A stretch of 64,000 nucleotides of DNA. It comes from Vicinamibacterales bacterium. Its GTDB lineage: Bacteria; Acidobacteriota; Vicinamibacteria; Vicinamibacterales; JAKQTR01. The stretch's first letter is position 1. Each line of letters begins with the position of its first letter. Below, piece by piece: positions 1 to 7,328 of the stretch. The stretch is taken from positions 83,758 through 147,757 of the forward strand of contig JALOKU010000001.1 of the NCBI GenBank assembly GCA_025456345.1, in the 5' to 3' direction. The notes under the pieces are model-generated. The model worked only from the letters and a program-made list of their open reading frames with translations. It did no database searches and was not told the origin of the DNA. The translations under genes and the position numbers were made by a program.

Positions 1-2239
1 AGATCGCAAAGGCCGAGGCCCCGCGGTTGCTGCGGGTGGAGGTGGCGAGGTCGCGATCGATGTAGGGCGAGTAGATCGGGTCGTAGTAGGTCGTGCCGTA
101 CCCGTAGTAGAACTCGTCCTGCCAGTAGGCCTGGAGCGCGTAGTTCAGTCGGTGCTCCAGGTTGATCATCGACACGCCGTAGGCGCGGTACTGCGACATC
201 GAGCCGAAGTACGCGTCGATGCGCCGATCGCCAAGCACGTCGGCGAAGGACACGGAGGTGCTGCCGAAGAAATTGCCTCCGCTGGTCACGCCCACGTTCA
301 GCGGCGGACGGCCCTCGAGGAACATCCTGTCCCACGAGCCCTTCTTCACCTTGTTGTCGGAGATGAGCGTGTGGTTCAGTGGCGCCTGGAAGTCGATGAC
401 GGGGCCGGGGGCGCCGAAGTCGGCCGACGCCGCCGTGACGAGCGTGTCCTTCTTCTCCACCGCGTGGAGCTCGTAGTCGCCTTTGTAGTAGGTGATGAAG
501 GCGATCTTCGTCGACGCGTCGTCCCGCAGGACGACCGGCGAGAAATTGCCGCCGACGGCGTCGGTGTACTGCTTCAGTTCGCCGGTCTTGAGACCAAGCG
601 TCCAGATGTTGAAGATCGCGCCGTTGCGCGCGACTTCGGGCTCCACCGCCTTGTTGGGGTCCGAGGCGGTGGACGAGAAAATAATCGTGTCGGCGTCGAT
701 GAACCGCGCCGCCGCGTCGTCGTGCGTGCCGAAGGTCAGCTGCGTCTTCTTCCCGCTGGCCAGGTCGATCCTGAACAGCTTCTCGTTGCCGCTGATCCGC
801 GCCAGGTACACCACCGACGCGCCGTCCGGCGAGAACGCCGGCGCGTAGTTGGCAATCTCGTCCTTGGTGAGGTTGGTCACCGCCTCGGTGGCCATGTCCA
901 CCGTGAAGATGTCCGCCCAGCCGTTCTGCATGGCCGAGAAGGCCAGCGACTTCCCGTCCGGGGAGAACGCGGGCGACTCGGGCCCGTCGACCGTCTTCAG
1001 ATCGATGCGCTTCTCGATCTTCTTGTTCAGGACGTTCTGGATGACGATCGCCTTGCCCTTTTCGCGCCTGACGACATAGGCCAGGCGGTCGCCGGCGGGC
1101 GACCAGGCCAGCCAGGGGACGGTGATCCACCGGCTGCCGGGCGTCACGATGTAGTCGAAGCCCATCCCCTGGTCGAAGCCCGGTGTGAGGTTGCGGATGA
1201 CCTTGCCGTCCTTCGCGGAGATCAGGACGATGTCGATCTCCCGGTCGCGCCGGTTGATCGTCACGACGGCGAGCAGGTCGCCCGATGGCGACGGCTCGAT
1301 CATGATGGCGCCGTCGTAGCGCGTCTTCTCCGGCGACGGCGCGATGTTGCGGCCGTAGTCGGACGGCGTCTCCTTGTCGCGGAAGGGCTTGAAGCGGGCC
1401 TTGAGGTACCGATCGAACTGCTGGTCGAACTCCTCGCCCGACAGCTGGAACGCCTCGAGGTAGGCGCTCTCGGTGCCGCCCACGATCCCCTTGCGCAACG
1501 AGAAGAGGAACTGCCGCATGCCTTCCTTGCCCCACTTCGATTCGATGAACTCGAACGCGGCGTGGCCGAGGTTGTACACGAGCCGCGGGTTCGACGACTG
1601 CCCGTAGCCCTCCATGCGGCTCATCTTCGGGACCATGTCCGTGATCGCGGCGTCGCGGACCGTCATCAGGTCCACCGGCCGCCAAATGCCGGTCATGTAG
1701 TCCGACAGGCCTTCCGCCACCCACAGCGGCACGGTCTCGCGGAGGAGCGACTGCGGCACGATGTCGAATTCGAAGATGTGCGTCAGCTCGTGCACGATGA
1801 GACGGTAGAGCAGGTCCGGCGGATCGTCGAGCGGGAGCAGCATCCGGTCGCGGTACGGCTCGGCGAAGGCGCCGACCCCTTCCTGGACCGCGCCCGGGAT
1901 CACGTTCTGCTGTTCGAATTCGCTGTGCGTCTTGAAGAGAATGAGGGGCACCTTGAACGCCAGGTCATGCTTCAGCTCGGCGCTGATCTGCTGGTAGGCG
2001 CTCTCCGCGTAGCCCGCCACCCGCTCGAGGTGCTGCTCGATCGAGGGGTAGTAGTAAATCTCGAAATGCTCGGTCTTGTAGATCTGCCAGTCGAACCGGT
2101 CGTACCGCACCAGGTTCTTGCCGTAATACGGCATGTACGGCGTCTGAGCCATCGCGTCGGCGGCCGCGCCGAGAACGGTCGCGGCGGCGAGAACAGCGAG
2201 ACACAGCGCCATGCCCTTGCTCGTTGGGCGCTTGCGCAT
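1..2239 (-). CDS. Secreted MA-like metallopeptidase with TolB-type beta-propeller repeats and start of an outer-membrane barrel (partial)
   Basis: The gene reads leftward and runs off the window edge, so the C terminus is missing. It begins at an ATG with GAGGTGG just upstream. Residues 1-32 form a signal peptide. HELTH at residues 150-154 is a gluzincin zinc motif, in the position seen in peptidase MA-like proteins. From about residue 300 to 560 there are repeated PD40/TolB-type blades with SPDG motifs (SPSGD, SPAGD, SPDGK, SPDGA). After about residue 630 the sequence becomes aromatic-rich with alternating residues, like the beta-barrel of surface-antigen proteins. A secreted or outer-membrane-anchored peptidase is inferred; the substrate is unknown. 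It is transcribed divergently from the ECF sigma factor gene. Confidence 0.88.
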   Translation of the reverse strand, partial: MRKRPTSKGMALCLAVLAAATVLGAAADAMAQTPYMPYYGKNLVRYDRFDWQIYKTEHFEIYYYPSIEQHLERVAGYAESAYQQISAELKHDLAFKVPLILFKTHSEFEQQNVIPGAVQEGVGAFAEPYRDRMLLPLDDPPDLLYRLIVHELTHIFEFDIVPQSLLRETVPLWVAEGLSDYMTGIWRPVDLMTVRDAAITDMVPKMSRMEGYGQSSNPRLVYNLGHAAFEFIESKWGKEGMRQFLFSLRKGIVGGTESAYLEAFQLSGEEFDQQFDRYLKARFKPFRDKETPSDYGRNIAPSPEKTRYDGAIMIEPSPSGDLLAVVTINRRDREIDIVLISAKDGKVIRNLTPGFDQGMGFDYIVTPGSRWITVPWLAWSPAGDRLAYVVRREKGKAIVIQNVLNKKIEKRIDLKTVDGPESPAFSPDGKSLAFSAMQNGWADIFTVDMATEAVTNLTKDEIANYAPAFSPDGASVVYLARISGNEKLFRIDLASGKKTQLTFGTHDDAAARFIDADTIIFSSTASDPNKAVEPEVARNGAIFNIWTLGLKTGELKQYTDAVGGNFSPVVLRDDASTKIAFITYYKGDYELHAVEKKDTLVTAASADFGAPGPVIDFQAPLNHTLISDNKVKKGSWDRMFLEGRPPLNVGVTSGGNFFGSTSVSFADVLGDRRIDAYFGSMSQYRAYGVSMINLEHRLNYALQAYWQDEFYYGYGTTYYDPIYSPYIDRDLATSTRSNRGASAFAI

Positions 2240-2286
2240 ACCACCACCTCGCGGACTTCGGCAGGGGCGAACTGACATCACTCCCC

Positions 2287-2315
2287 ATGTTAGCGTCAGT
2301 AGGACGCGGCTGCAA
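2287..2315 (-). promoter_or_regulatory. Sigma70-type promoter for the secreted peptidase gene
   Basis: On the minus strand a TTGCAG -35 box (2310-2315) is followed by exactly 17 bp and a TAACAT -10 box (2287-2292). The predicted start of transcription is near 2280, giving a leader of about 40 nt that contains the ribosome binding site of the gene starting at 2239. Confidence 0.6.
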
Positions 2316-2451
2316 CGTCCGTGGTCCCGGCGTCCCGGCGAATCTCCGTTTGGCCTATACTGAGGGGAATATTCCGAGGCGTCCGGGGGTTCTCCCTGTA
2401 GGCGCCGAGAAAGCCACGGTGCCTCGTCAACGCCAGTCGCCAGACGCCGCC

Positions 2452-3018
2452 ATGGACCCCGCCGCGTTCGAGCAGGACGCGCTCGCGCTCGTGGACCGCC
2501 TGTTCGCGGCGGCCCTGCGGCTGACGAGGAACGAGGCCGACGCCCAGGACCTGGTTCAGGACACGTATCTGAGGGCGTTCCGGTCGTCCGGGCAGTTCGA
2601 GGCCGGCACCAACCTCCGAGGCTGGATGTTCACCATCCTCCACAACACGTTCCTGAACCAGCGGCGGGACCGGGGACGCAGCCCGATCGACGCGGACAGC
2701 GAAGCCGTCGAACAGGCGCCGGACGACCGCCAGGCCGCGGCGAACCCGGAGGAGCTGCTGCTGCGGGAGACCATGGACGCCGATTTGCAGGCGGCGCTGA
2801 ACGGCCTGCCGGAGGCGTACCGGGAGGCCGTCTGGCTCAGGGATGTCGAGCAGTTCAGCTACGAGGAGATCGCCGGTATCGCCGGTGTGCCCATCGGGAC
2901 GGTGATGTCCAGGATCTCCAGGGGGCGCCGGGCGTTGTATGACGATCTCGTGACCCGCTCCGGCGACTACGCCAGGCGGGCTGGCGCCGGGGACGAAAGC
3001 CGGGCGAGGCGCGTCTAA
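2452..3018 (+). CDS. ECF-type RNA polymerase sigma factor (sigma-70 family, SigE/RpoE-like)
   Basis: A 188-residue protein with both ECF regions. Region 2 (about residues 10-80) carries the helix with DAQDLVQDTYLRAF and the RGWMFTILHNTFLNQRR segment. Region 4 (about residues 110-165) has LPEAYREAVWLRDVE and a helix-turn-helix ending GTVMSRISRGRR. I chose ATG 2452; a GTG at 2419 in the same frame would add 11 residues. The next gene, 18 nt downstream, encodes its likely anti-sigma factor, and a thioredoxin gene follows. This is a classic regulatory pair. A TATACT hexamer at 2356-2361 may be its -10 box, but no matching -35 is visible. Confidence 0.93.
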   Translation: MDPAAFEQDALALVDRLFAAALRLTRNEADAQDLVQDTYLRAFRSSGQFEAGTNLRGWMFTILHNTFLNQRRDRGRSPIDADSEAVEQAPDDRQAAANPEELLLRETMDADLQAALNGLPEAYREAVWLRDVEQFSYEEIAGIAGVPIGTVMSRISRGRRALYDDLVTRSGDYARRAGAGDESRARRV

Positions 3019-3036
3019 CCAGGTGAGGTTCGAGGC

Positions 3037-3798
3037 ATGGATTCGTGCAGGGACATCGACGCGCTGATGACGCCGGTGGCGGACAACGAGGCTGCCGCCG
3101 CTGACCGTGCGCGCGTCGAAGGCCACCTGCGAGAGTGCGCGTCCTGCCACCGGCAGATGCACGCCGAGCGTGAGGCCAGGCAACTGGTGCTCGAACGCGC
3201 GGCCACGCTGGTGGGCCACGCGCCGCTCGGCCTCCGCGCCCGCTGCGCCGCCACGCGCGCCCAGGCGGCCCCGGCCGCGCGTCCTCGGCTGCCCCTGCTG
3301 AGCCGGGCGGGGTGGCCGATGGCCCTCGCGGCGACGCTCGTCCTCGCCGTCGCCGGCGCGGCCTTTTACAGCCTGGTTATCAACCCGTCGAAGGCCGTCG
3401 CCGCTCAGCTGACCCTCGATCACCTGAAGTGCTTCAGCCTCTTCGAGGAGCCCGCGGGCCTCTCTCCCGCCGAGGTGCAGGCGGCGCTCAAGGCCCGCCA
3501 CGGCATCGACATCGTGCTGCCAGCCGGGCCGGAGGCGTCCGGCCTCACGCTGGTTGGCGGACGGCGCTGCCTCTATCTCGATGGCTCGGTCGCGCATCTC
3601 CTCTATCGGAAGGGCGCGACACGGGTCTCGCTGTTTGTGCTTCCCACCGGGGCGAAGCTGAGTCAGACTGACGTGGATGTGCTGGGCCATTCGGCGGTGG
3701 CCTTCACGAGGGGCGGCCGCACGTGGGTGGTGCTGGCCCGGGCACCCCACGCGGAGATGAAGGCGATGGCCTCGGCGTTCGGCGCGGTCGCCAACTGA
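3037..3798 (+). CDS. Membrane anti-sigma factor with N-terminal zinc-finger (zf-HC2/ZAS)
   Basis: 253 residues. The N terminus has the ZAS-type zinc motif H30-x3-C34-x2-C37 with an additional C4, the fold that holds ECF sigma factors. A single membrane segment lies at about residues 92-115 (alanine/leucine-rich), so the zinc domain is cytoplasmic and the roughly 140-residue C-terminal part is periplasmic. The gene follows the sigma factor by 18 nt and is surely co-transcribed. The periplasmic part has no recognised sensor domain. The downstream thioredoxin hints at envelope redox stress as the signal; that is inference. Confidence 0.88.
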   Translation: MDSCRDIDALMTPVADNEAAAADRARVEGHLRECASCHRQMHAEREARQLVLERAATLVGHAPLGLRARCAATRAQAAPAARPRLPLLSRAGWPMALAATLVLAVAGAAFYSLVINPSKAVAAQLTLDHLKCFSLFEEPAGLSPAEVQAALKARHGIDIVLPAGPEASGLTLVGGRRCLYLDGSVAHLLYRKGATRVSLFVLPTGAKLSQTDVDVLGHSAVAFTRGGRTWVVLARAPHAEMKAMASAFGAVAN

Positions 3799-3800
3799 CC

Positions 3801-3835
3801 CCGGAGCTCACGTCGATTGAGCGCGTTCGCTCCGG
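3801..3835 (+). other. Inverted repeat between anti-sigma and thioredoxin genes
   Basis: CCGGAGC at 3801-3807 pairs with GCTCCGG at 3829-3835 across a 21-nt loop, in the 56-nt spacer before the thioredoxin start. There is no T-run, so it is not a good intrinsic terminator. It may simply shape the mRNA between the two genes. Confidence 0.3.
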
Positions 3836-3854
3836 GCGCAACAAGGGAATCGCA

Positions 3855-4391
3855 ATGAGCAAGCGCTGGATCGTGGCGGCCGCGGCAGCGGCTGGCCTGG
3901 CCGCAGTGGCTATCAGCGGCGTCGGAGGCCAGACGAGGCCGGCAGCGGGTGCGGCCGTCGCGTGCGACCCCGACGCCAGGCCCGCCAACCTGAACTTCAC
4001 GCTCAAGGACGTCAGCGGCAAGGACGTCAAGCTCGCGTCCTTCAAGGGCAAGGTGATCCTCCTGAACTTCTGGGCCACCTGGTGCGGACCGTGCAAGATC
4101 GAAATCCCCTGGTTCAACGAGTTCCAGCTGAAGTACAAGGACAGGGGCTTCGTGGTGCTCGGCATCTCGGCCGACGACACCGTCGAGCAACTGAAGCCGT
4201 TCGTGGCGGAGCAGAAGATGGGCTACCCGGTGCTCGTCGGCCTGGGGCGCGATGACGTGCAGGACGCGCTCGGCCCCGTCTACGGCCTCCCCACCACGCT
4301 GCTCATCAGCCGCGACGGCAAGATCTGCCAGACGCACGTCGGCCTGGCGAAGCGGGCCGCTTTCGAGAAGGGGATCCTCGGACTCCTGTAG
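3855..4391 (+). CDS. Periplasmic TlpA/ResA-like thioredoxin-fold protein
   Basis: 178 residues with an N-terminal signal peptide (about residues 1-26). The AhpC/TSA-Redoxin fold carries the active site W-C77-G-P-C80 in the context NFWATWCGPC, followed by VLGISADD and the cis-proline region GLPTTLLI. TlpA/ResA proteins are membrane-linked thiol-disulfide reductants, often for cytochrome c maturation or for repair of oxidised envelope proteins. The ATG at 3855 has AAGGGAATC upstream. It follows the ECF sigma/anti-sigma pair in the same direction with a 56-nt spacer and probably belongs to that regulon (inference). Confidence 0.9.
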   Translation: MSKRWIVAAAAAAGLAAVAISGVGGQTRPAAGAAVACDPDARPANLNFTLKDVSGKDVKLASFKGKVILLNFWATWCGPCKIEIPWFNEFQLKYKDRGFVVLGISADDTVEQLKPFVAEQKMGYPVLVGLGRDDVQDALGPVYGLPTTLLISRDGKICQTHVGLAKRAAFEKGILGLL

Positions 4392-4397
4392 TATGAT
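4392..4397 (+). promoter_or_regulatory. TATGAT -10 element placed 6 nt before a GTG start (possible leaderless mRNA)
   Basis: TATGAT ends 6 nt before the GTG at 4404 and begins right after the thioredoxin stop codon (4389-4391). Initiation 7 nt below the -10 would put the transcript start at the start codon itself. No good -35 box is visible. Confidence 0.4.
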
Positions 4398-4403
4398 CGG
4401 CTG

Positions 4404-4631
4404 GTGGCGTTGAAAGGCTTCGTACACGGACGTCTGGCCTGCGGGTGCCGCCTGAGCTTCAGGGAAGGCGTCGAGGGCAGTCCCGTCACGGTCATGCTCG
4501 ATCTGAAGTCGCCGTCCTGCGCGGTGTCGGGGCATATGAGCGGGTTGCCCCTCTACGACTACCGCGAGGCCATCCGGATGCCGACGCGCCTGCTGCCGCC
4601 GAAGGAAGAAGGGTACGAGGAAGAAGGGTGA
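4404..4631 (+). CDS. Small conserved-looking protein of unknown function (75 aa)
   Basis: A 75-residue protein with a compact N-terminal segment ([15 protein letters not shown]), one further cysteine at about residue 39, and an acidic tail EEGYEEEG. I do not recognise a family. It is supported as a gene by its own -10 element, its fit between the thioredoxin stop and a strong terminator, and the lack of a better reading frame here. The CGC cysteine pair could bind a metal, but this is speculative. Confidence 0.5.
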   Translation: MALKGFVHGRLACGCRLSFREGVEGSPVTVMLDLKSPSCAVSGHMSGLPLYDYREAIRMPTRLLPPKEEGYEEEG

Positions 4632-4657
4632 GGCCAGGCCGGCGCGGCCGGACCTCT

Positions 4658-4858
4658 TCAGGATAGCGGGCCACCGGTTTCCCGGTGGCCCTTTTGCTTT
4701 TCAGCGGCGGGCTTCGTGCGCCCGGCGTCCTGCAACGCCCGGCGCAGCAGGAACTCGATCTGCGCGTTCAGGCTGCGCAGCTCGTCGTTGGCCCACCGCT
4801 GCAGCGCCTCGTGCAGATCGGGGTCCACCCGGAGGAGGAAGGGTTTTCGTTCGGCCAC
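4658..4858 (-). CDS. Ribbon-helix-helix (Arc/HicB-like) DNA-binding protein
   Basis: A 66-residue protein with the RHH pattern: a short beta strand (KPFLLRVDP), helix 1 ([14 protein letters not shown]) and helix 2 ([14 protein letters not shown]), then a charged tail. RHH proteins dimerise and insert the paired strand into palindromic operators. It sits 7 nt downstream of the SPFH gene in the same operon, with no toxin-like partner visible. This pairing suggests a dedicated regulator, perhaps acting on the palindrome in the SPFH promoter (inference). Confidence 0.8.
   Translation of the reverse strand: MAERKPFLLRVDPDLHEALQRWANDELRSLNAQIEFLLRRALQDAGRTKPAAEKQKGHRETGGPLS
4668..4695 (+). terminator. 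Strong rho-independent terminator
   Basis: A perfect 10-bp stem (GGGCCACCGG / CCGGTGGCCC) with a 4-nt loop is followed by TTTT and then GCTTTTC on the plus strand. It ends the sigma/anti-sigma/thioredoxin/small-protein run. It lies inside the last codons of the convergent ribbon-helix-helix gene, so one sequence serves as coding tail on one strand and terminator on the other. Confidence 0.8.
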
Positions 4859-4865
4859 GTCCGAC

Positions 4866-5738
4866 CTACTGGTACAACGAGCCCGTGTTGACCACTGGCT
4901 GGGCGGCCCGTTCGCCGCACAACACCACCAGCAGGTTGCTCACCATCGCCGCCTTCCGTTCCTCGTCGAGGTGGACGATGCCTTTCTGGTTCAGCCGCTC
5001 GAGCGCCATCTCGACCATGCCGACGGCGCCCTCGACAATGCGGGTGCGTGCCGCGATGATGGCCGACGCCTGCTGGCGCTGGAGCATCACGGCGGCGATT
5101 TCGGGCGCGTACGCCAGGTGGCTGATGCGCGCCTCAATCGTCTCGACGCCGGCTTTCGCCAGACGGTCCTGGATCTCGGCCTTCAGGTGCGCGGCGACCT
5201 CGGCGGTGTTGCCTCGCAACGACATCTGGTTTTCCACGTGCGCGTCATAGGCGTAGCTGGTCGACAGGTTGCGCAGCGCGGCCTCGCTCTGCACGTGGAC
5301 GTAGTTGTTGTAGTCGTCGACCTCGAAGCAGGCCTCGGCGGTTTCCACGACCTTCCAGACGACGACGGCCGCGATTTCAATCGGGTTGGCCTCGCGGTCG
5401 TTCACCTTCAGCCGCGAGGTTTCGAAGTTCCGGATGCGCTGCGAAATGCGGCGCTTGCTGTAGAACGGGTTGGCCCAGCGCAGGCCAGAGGCTTTGACGG
5501 TGCCCACGTACTTGCCGAAAATCTGCAGGACCTTCGCTTCGTTCGGGTTCACGAGGAAGAACCCCGCCCAGCCGAAGACATCGAGGGCGAAGACCAGGAC
5601 CCAGAAGATGATCATCGGGGCGTCCTGGGGCGGCCTGACCGCCGAGATGAAGCCGAGGACGGCGACAACTCCCAGCGCAAGGAGCACGGGCAGCATCACC
5701 CAGCCGGACAGCGCGCGTTTCTCGAGTTCTCGGACCAT
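4866..5738 (-). CDS. SPFH/Band 7 (stomatin/prohibitin-like) membrane protein
   Basis: 290 residues starting at the ATG at 5738, chosen because AAGGAGG lies just upstream. Two hydrophobic segments occupy about residues 10-35 and 42-62. The SPFH domain follows (about 65-230), starting [19 protein letters not shown], with [24 protein letters not shown] near its end. A coiled helical tail reaches [19 protein letters not shown] proteins form membrane-bound rings that organise microdomains or control proteases. This gene plus the RHH gene form a two-gene operon under one strong promoter. Confidence 0.9.
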   Translation of the reverse strand: MVRELEKRALSGWVMLPVLLALGVVAVLGFISAVRPPQDAPMIIFWVLVFALDVFGWAGFFLVNPNEAKVLQIFGKYVGTVKASGLRWANPFYSKRRISQRIRNFETSRLKVNDREANPIEIAAVVVWKVVETAEACFEVDDYNNYVHVQSEAALRNLSTSYAYDAHVENQMSLRGNTAEVAAHLKAEIQDRLAKAGVETIEARISHLAYAPEIAAVMLQRQQASAIIAARTRIVEGAVGMVEMALERLNQKGIVHLDEERKAAMVSNLLVVLCGERAAQPVVNTGSLYQ

Positions 5739-5764
5739 GTGGACCCTCCTTCTATGCTTTCGAA

Positions 5765-5793
5765 ATGATATCACTATGAAATCTTCTCGTCAA
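5765..5793 (-). promoter_or_regulatory. Near-consensus sigma70 promoter of the SPFH-RHH operon, with a palindrome over the -10
   Basis: On the minus strand TTGACG (5788-5793) and TATCAT (5765-5770) are separated by exactly 17 bp. The -10 box overlaps the perfect palindrome TGATATCA (5766-5773), and another palindrome TTTCGAAA follows at 5758-5765. The local A+T richness is unusual for this window. A repressor on the palindrome would block the -10, so it is a candidate operator for the RHH protein of the same operon. Confidence 0.7.
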
Positions 5794-5909
5794 GACCCCA
5801 GTCTCGGGACCAGGTCCGCGACGCAGAAAGGACGGCCGCTCATGGGGGCGGCAGGGGCCGTCGTCGGAGCGAGGACGACCGTGGCCCGGCCGGAGAGGGC
5901 GACAGCGGG

Positions 5910-5915
5910 TATGAT
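5910..5915 (+). promoter_or_regulatory. TATGAT -10 element 6 nt before a GTG start
   Basis: TATGAT ends 6 nt before the GTG at 5922, the same arrangement as at 4392. It would give a leaderless transcript for the small exported protein. No clear -35 is seen. Confidence 0.4.
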
Positions 5916-5921
5916 GAGGGC

Positions 5922-6293
5922 GTGCGAGGGGCATGGCGTCGCGGGGGAGCGGCCGTTGGCTGCGTGGTGGCGCTGGCGGCCGGGCTGGCTGGCCCGGCCT
6001 GCCGGAGGATACCGCCGGAGCCGATCACCTTCACGGATCGGGCCGTCGTCGTGGAGAACCTCACGACCGACGAGTGGCAGAACGTGGAGGTCTGGCTGAA
6101 CGACCACTACCGGGTGACGAAGTCACGCATGCCTCCGGGCGAACGGTTCAGCATCCCGTTCTCGGCGTTCGTGGCGGGGTTCGGGCAGCGCTTCGACGCC
6201 GCCAGGCAGCCGATCCGCGGCATCGAGGTGGCCGCCGCGGCACCAGGAGGGCGCGCCGTCAAACTCGTGTGGGGCACGGGGCGGCGGCGGTAG
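5922..6293 (+). CDS. Small exported protein, probably lipoprotein or secreted (123 aa)
   Basis: The N terminus is arginine-rich then hydrophobic (about residues 9-27) and ends in a single cysteine within LAGPAC, which may be a weak lipobox. The mature part contains VVVENLTTDEWQNVEVWLNDHYRV, a beta-rich segment of unknown family. I do not recognise the function. The GTG start is supported by a TATGAT element 6 nt upstream. The next gene begins 34 nt downstream in the same direction. Confidence 0.6.
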   Translation: MRGAWRRGGAAVGCVVALAAGLAGPACRRIPPEPITFTDRAVVVENLTTDEWQNVEVWLNDHYRVTKSRMPPGERFSIPFSAFVAGFGQRFDAARQPIRGIEVAAAAPGGRAVKLVWGTGRRR

Positions 6294-6327
6294 AGTCGGG
6301 CACACGCGCGGAGCGAGGAGGACCATC

Positions 6328-6630
6328 GTGGCGAGACTGAAATCCGAGATCGAGCTCATCTGCCCGTGCTGCGGCGCCACATTGGTCGTCGACAAGAACC
6401 TCGGCCGCGTCGTCTCGCACCAGGAACCGGTGCGCGAAGATCGGCCCGACCTCGATCACGCCGCGCAGCTGGTCGACCAGGAGCGCCAGCGGCGAGAGGC
6501 GGTCTTCCAGCAGTCGGTGGAGTCGGAGAAGACGCGCGGCGATGCGCTGTCGCGCCGTTTCGAGGAAGCGCTCCGGCAGGCGCGCCAGGAGCCGGTCACC
6601 AAGCCGACGCGCGACTTCGACCTCGACTGA
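6328..6630 (+). CDS. Small zinc-ribbon-like protein with helical tail (100 aa)
   Basis: GTG start with GGAGGA upstream. The N terminus has a cysteine knuckle (C12-P-C14-C15-G) at residues 11-20 followed by VVDKNLGRVVSH. The rest is a charged helix or coiled coil (residues about 45-90, rich in Q, E and R). It has only one clear cysteine cluster, so zinc binding may need a dimer. Function unknown. It ends 2 nt before the stop of the convergent transglutaminase-like gene. Confidence 0.65.
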   Translation: MARLKSEIELICPCCGATLVVDKNLGRVVSHQEPVREDRPDLDHAAQLVDQERQRREAVFQQSVESEKTRGDALSRRFEEALRQARQEPVTKPTRDFDLD

Positions 6631-6632
6631 CC

Positions 6633-7325
6633 CTACCTGGGGTGGGGAAGCTCGACGGCATAGCCCCGTCGCCTGTACTCAGGCGGAAGGGCGCTCCAGC
6701 GATCGCGCCCCGGGTAGCACACGGGCTTGCGGTCGGGATGGCGCGCCCTGAAGGCCCGGTACCATGCCCGCCATCGTTCGGCCCGCGCCCGGTTGTAGGG
6801 CAGCGCGTGGTGGGGATAGTCGATGAGCATCTGCTCGACCTTCCAGACGTTGTTCGACGAGAGCCGCCAGTTGTACGTGCCCATCTCCTTGTCGAGGTCC
6901 ACGACGGCGTACGCCGTGATGCCGCCCGTCAGGTCGACGTAGGGTTCGAAGTAGCTCATGGCCAGGTCGCGGGCCGTCCGGAAGACGGGCTTGCGGCCAT
7001 GCAGGCCCGGGTCCCGGGACCGGGCGACGGATCCCCACCGCCCGCGCCGCCTGTAGACGAAGAGCACGTGCTCGAGCTTGTCGATCGACTCGAAGCTCAG
7101 CACGAGCGGGGGATAGCGGTGCTGTTCGAGGATGACGGCCGCCGCGAGGGCCGCCTCGAGGCAGTGGGCGGTACCGCGGCGCACGACGTCCCGGAAGCTC
7201 CGAAGCGTTTCGCCCGCGGGCTTCGGCTCATTGTTGTACGGCAGACTGTTGAGGTACGCCTGCACGCGCGCCGGCGAGTCGAGACGGCGAATCAGATGCC
7301 ACTCGGCAGGCGTGAAGGGCGTCAT
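6633..7325 (-). CDS. Transglutaminase-like (papain-fold) protein of unknown function
   Basis: 230 residues with no signal peptide. A Cys-His-Asp series fits the transglutaminase core: C55 in GTAHCLEAAL, H86 in DKLEHVLFV and D105 in SRDPGLHGR. The spacing (about 31 and 19 residues) is typical of that superfamily. The helix after the cysteine (EAALAAAVILEQH) and the strand before the histidine also fit. It ends with a basic C-terminal region. It may be a peptidase or an inactive binding domain; the substrate cannot be told. The start codon lies 3 nt upstream of the stop of the acyl-CoA synthetase gene, so it is probably the last gene of that operon. Confidence 0.6.
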   Translation of the reverse strand: MTPFTPAEWHLIRRLDSPARVQAYLNSLPYNNEPKPAGETLRSFRDVVRRGTAHCLEAALAAAVILEQHRYPPLVLSFESIDKLEHVLFVYRRRGRWGSVARSRDPGLHGRKPVFRTARDLAMSYFEPYVDLTGGITAYAVVDLDKEMGTYNWRLSSNNVWKVEQMLIDYPHHALPYNRARAERWRAWYRAFRARHPDRKPVCYPGRDRWSALPPEYRRRGYAVELPHPR

Positions 7326-7328
7326 CGG

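Noticed and set aside
152..2275. 707-residue open frame on the plus strand
   Set aside because: It is the complement of the MA-like peptidase gene. Its translation is arginine- and valine-rich with no domain, while the minus strand shows a signal peptide, HELTH and TolB-type repeats.
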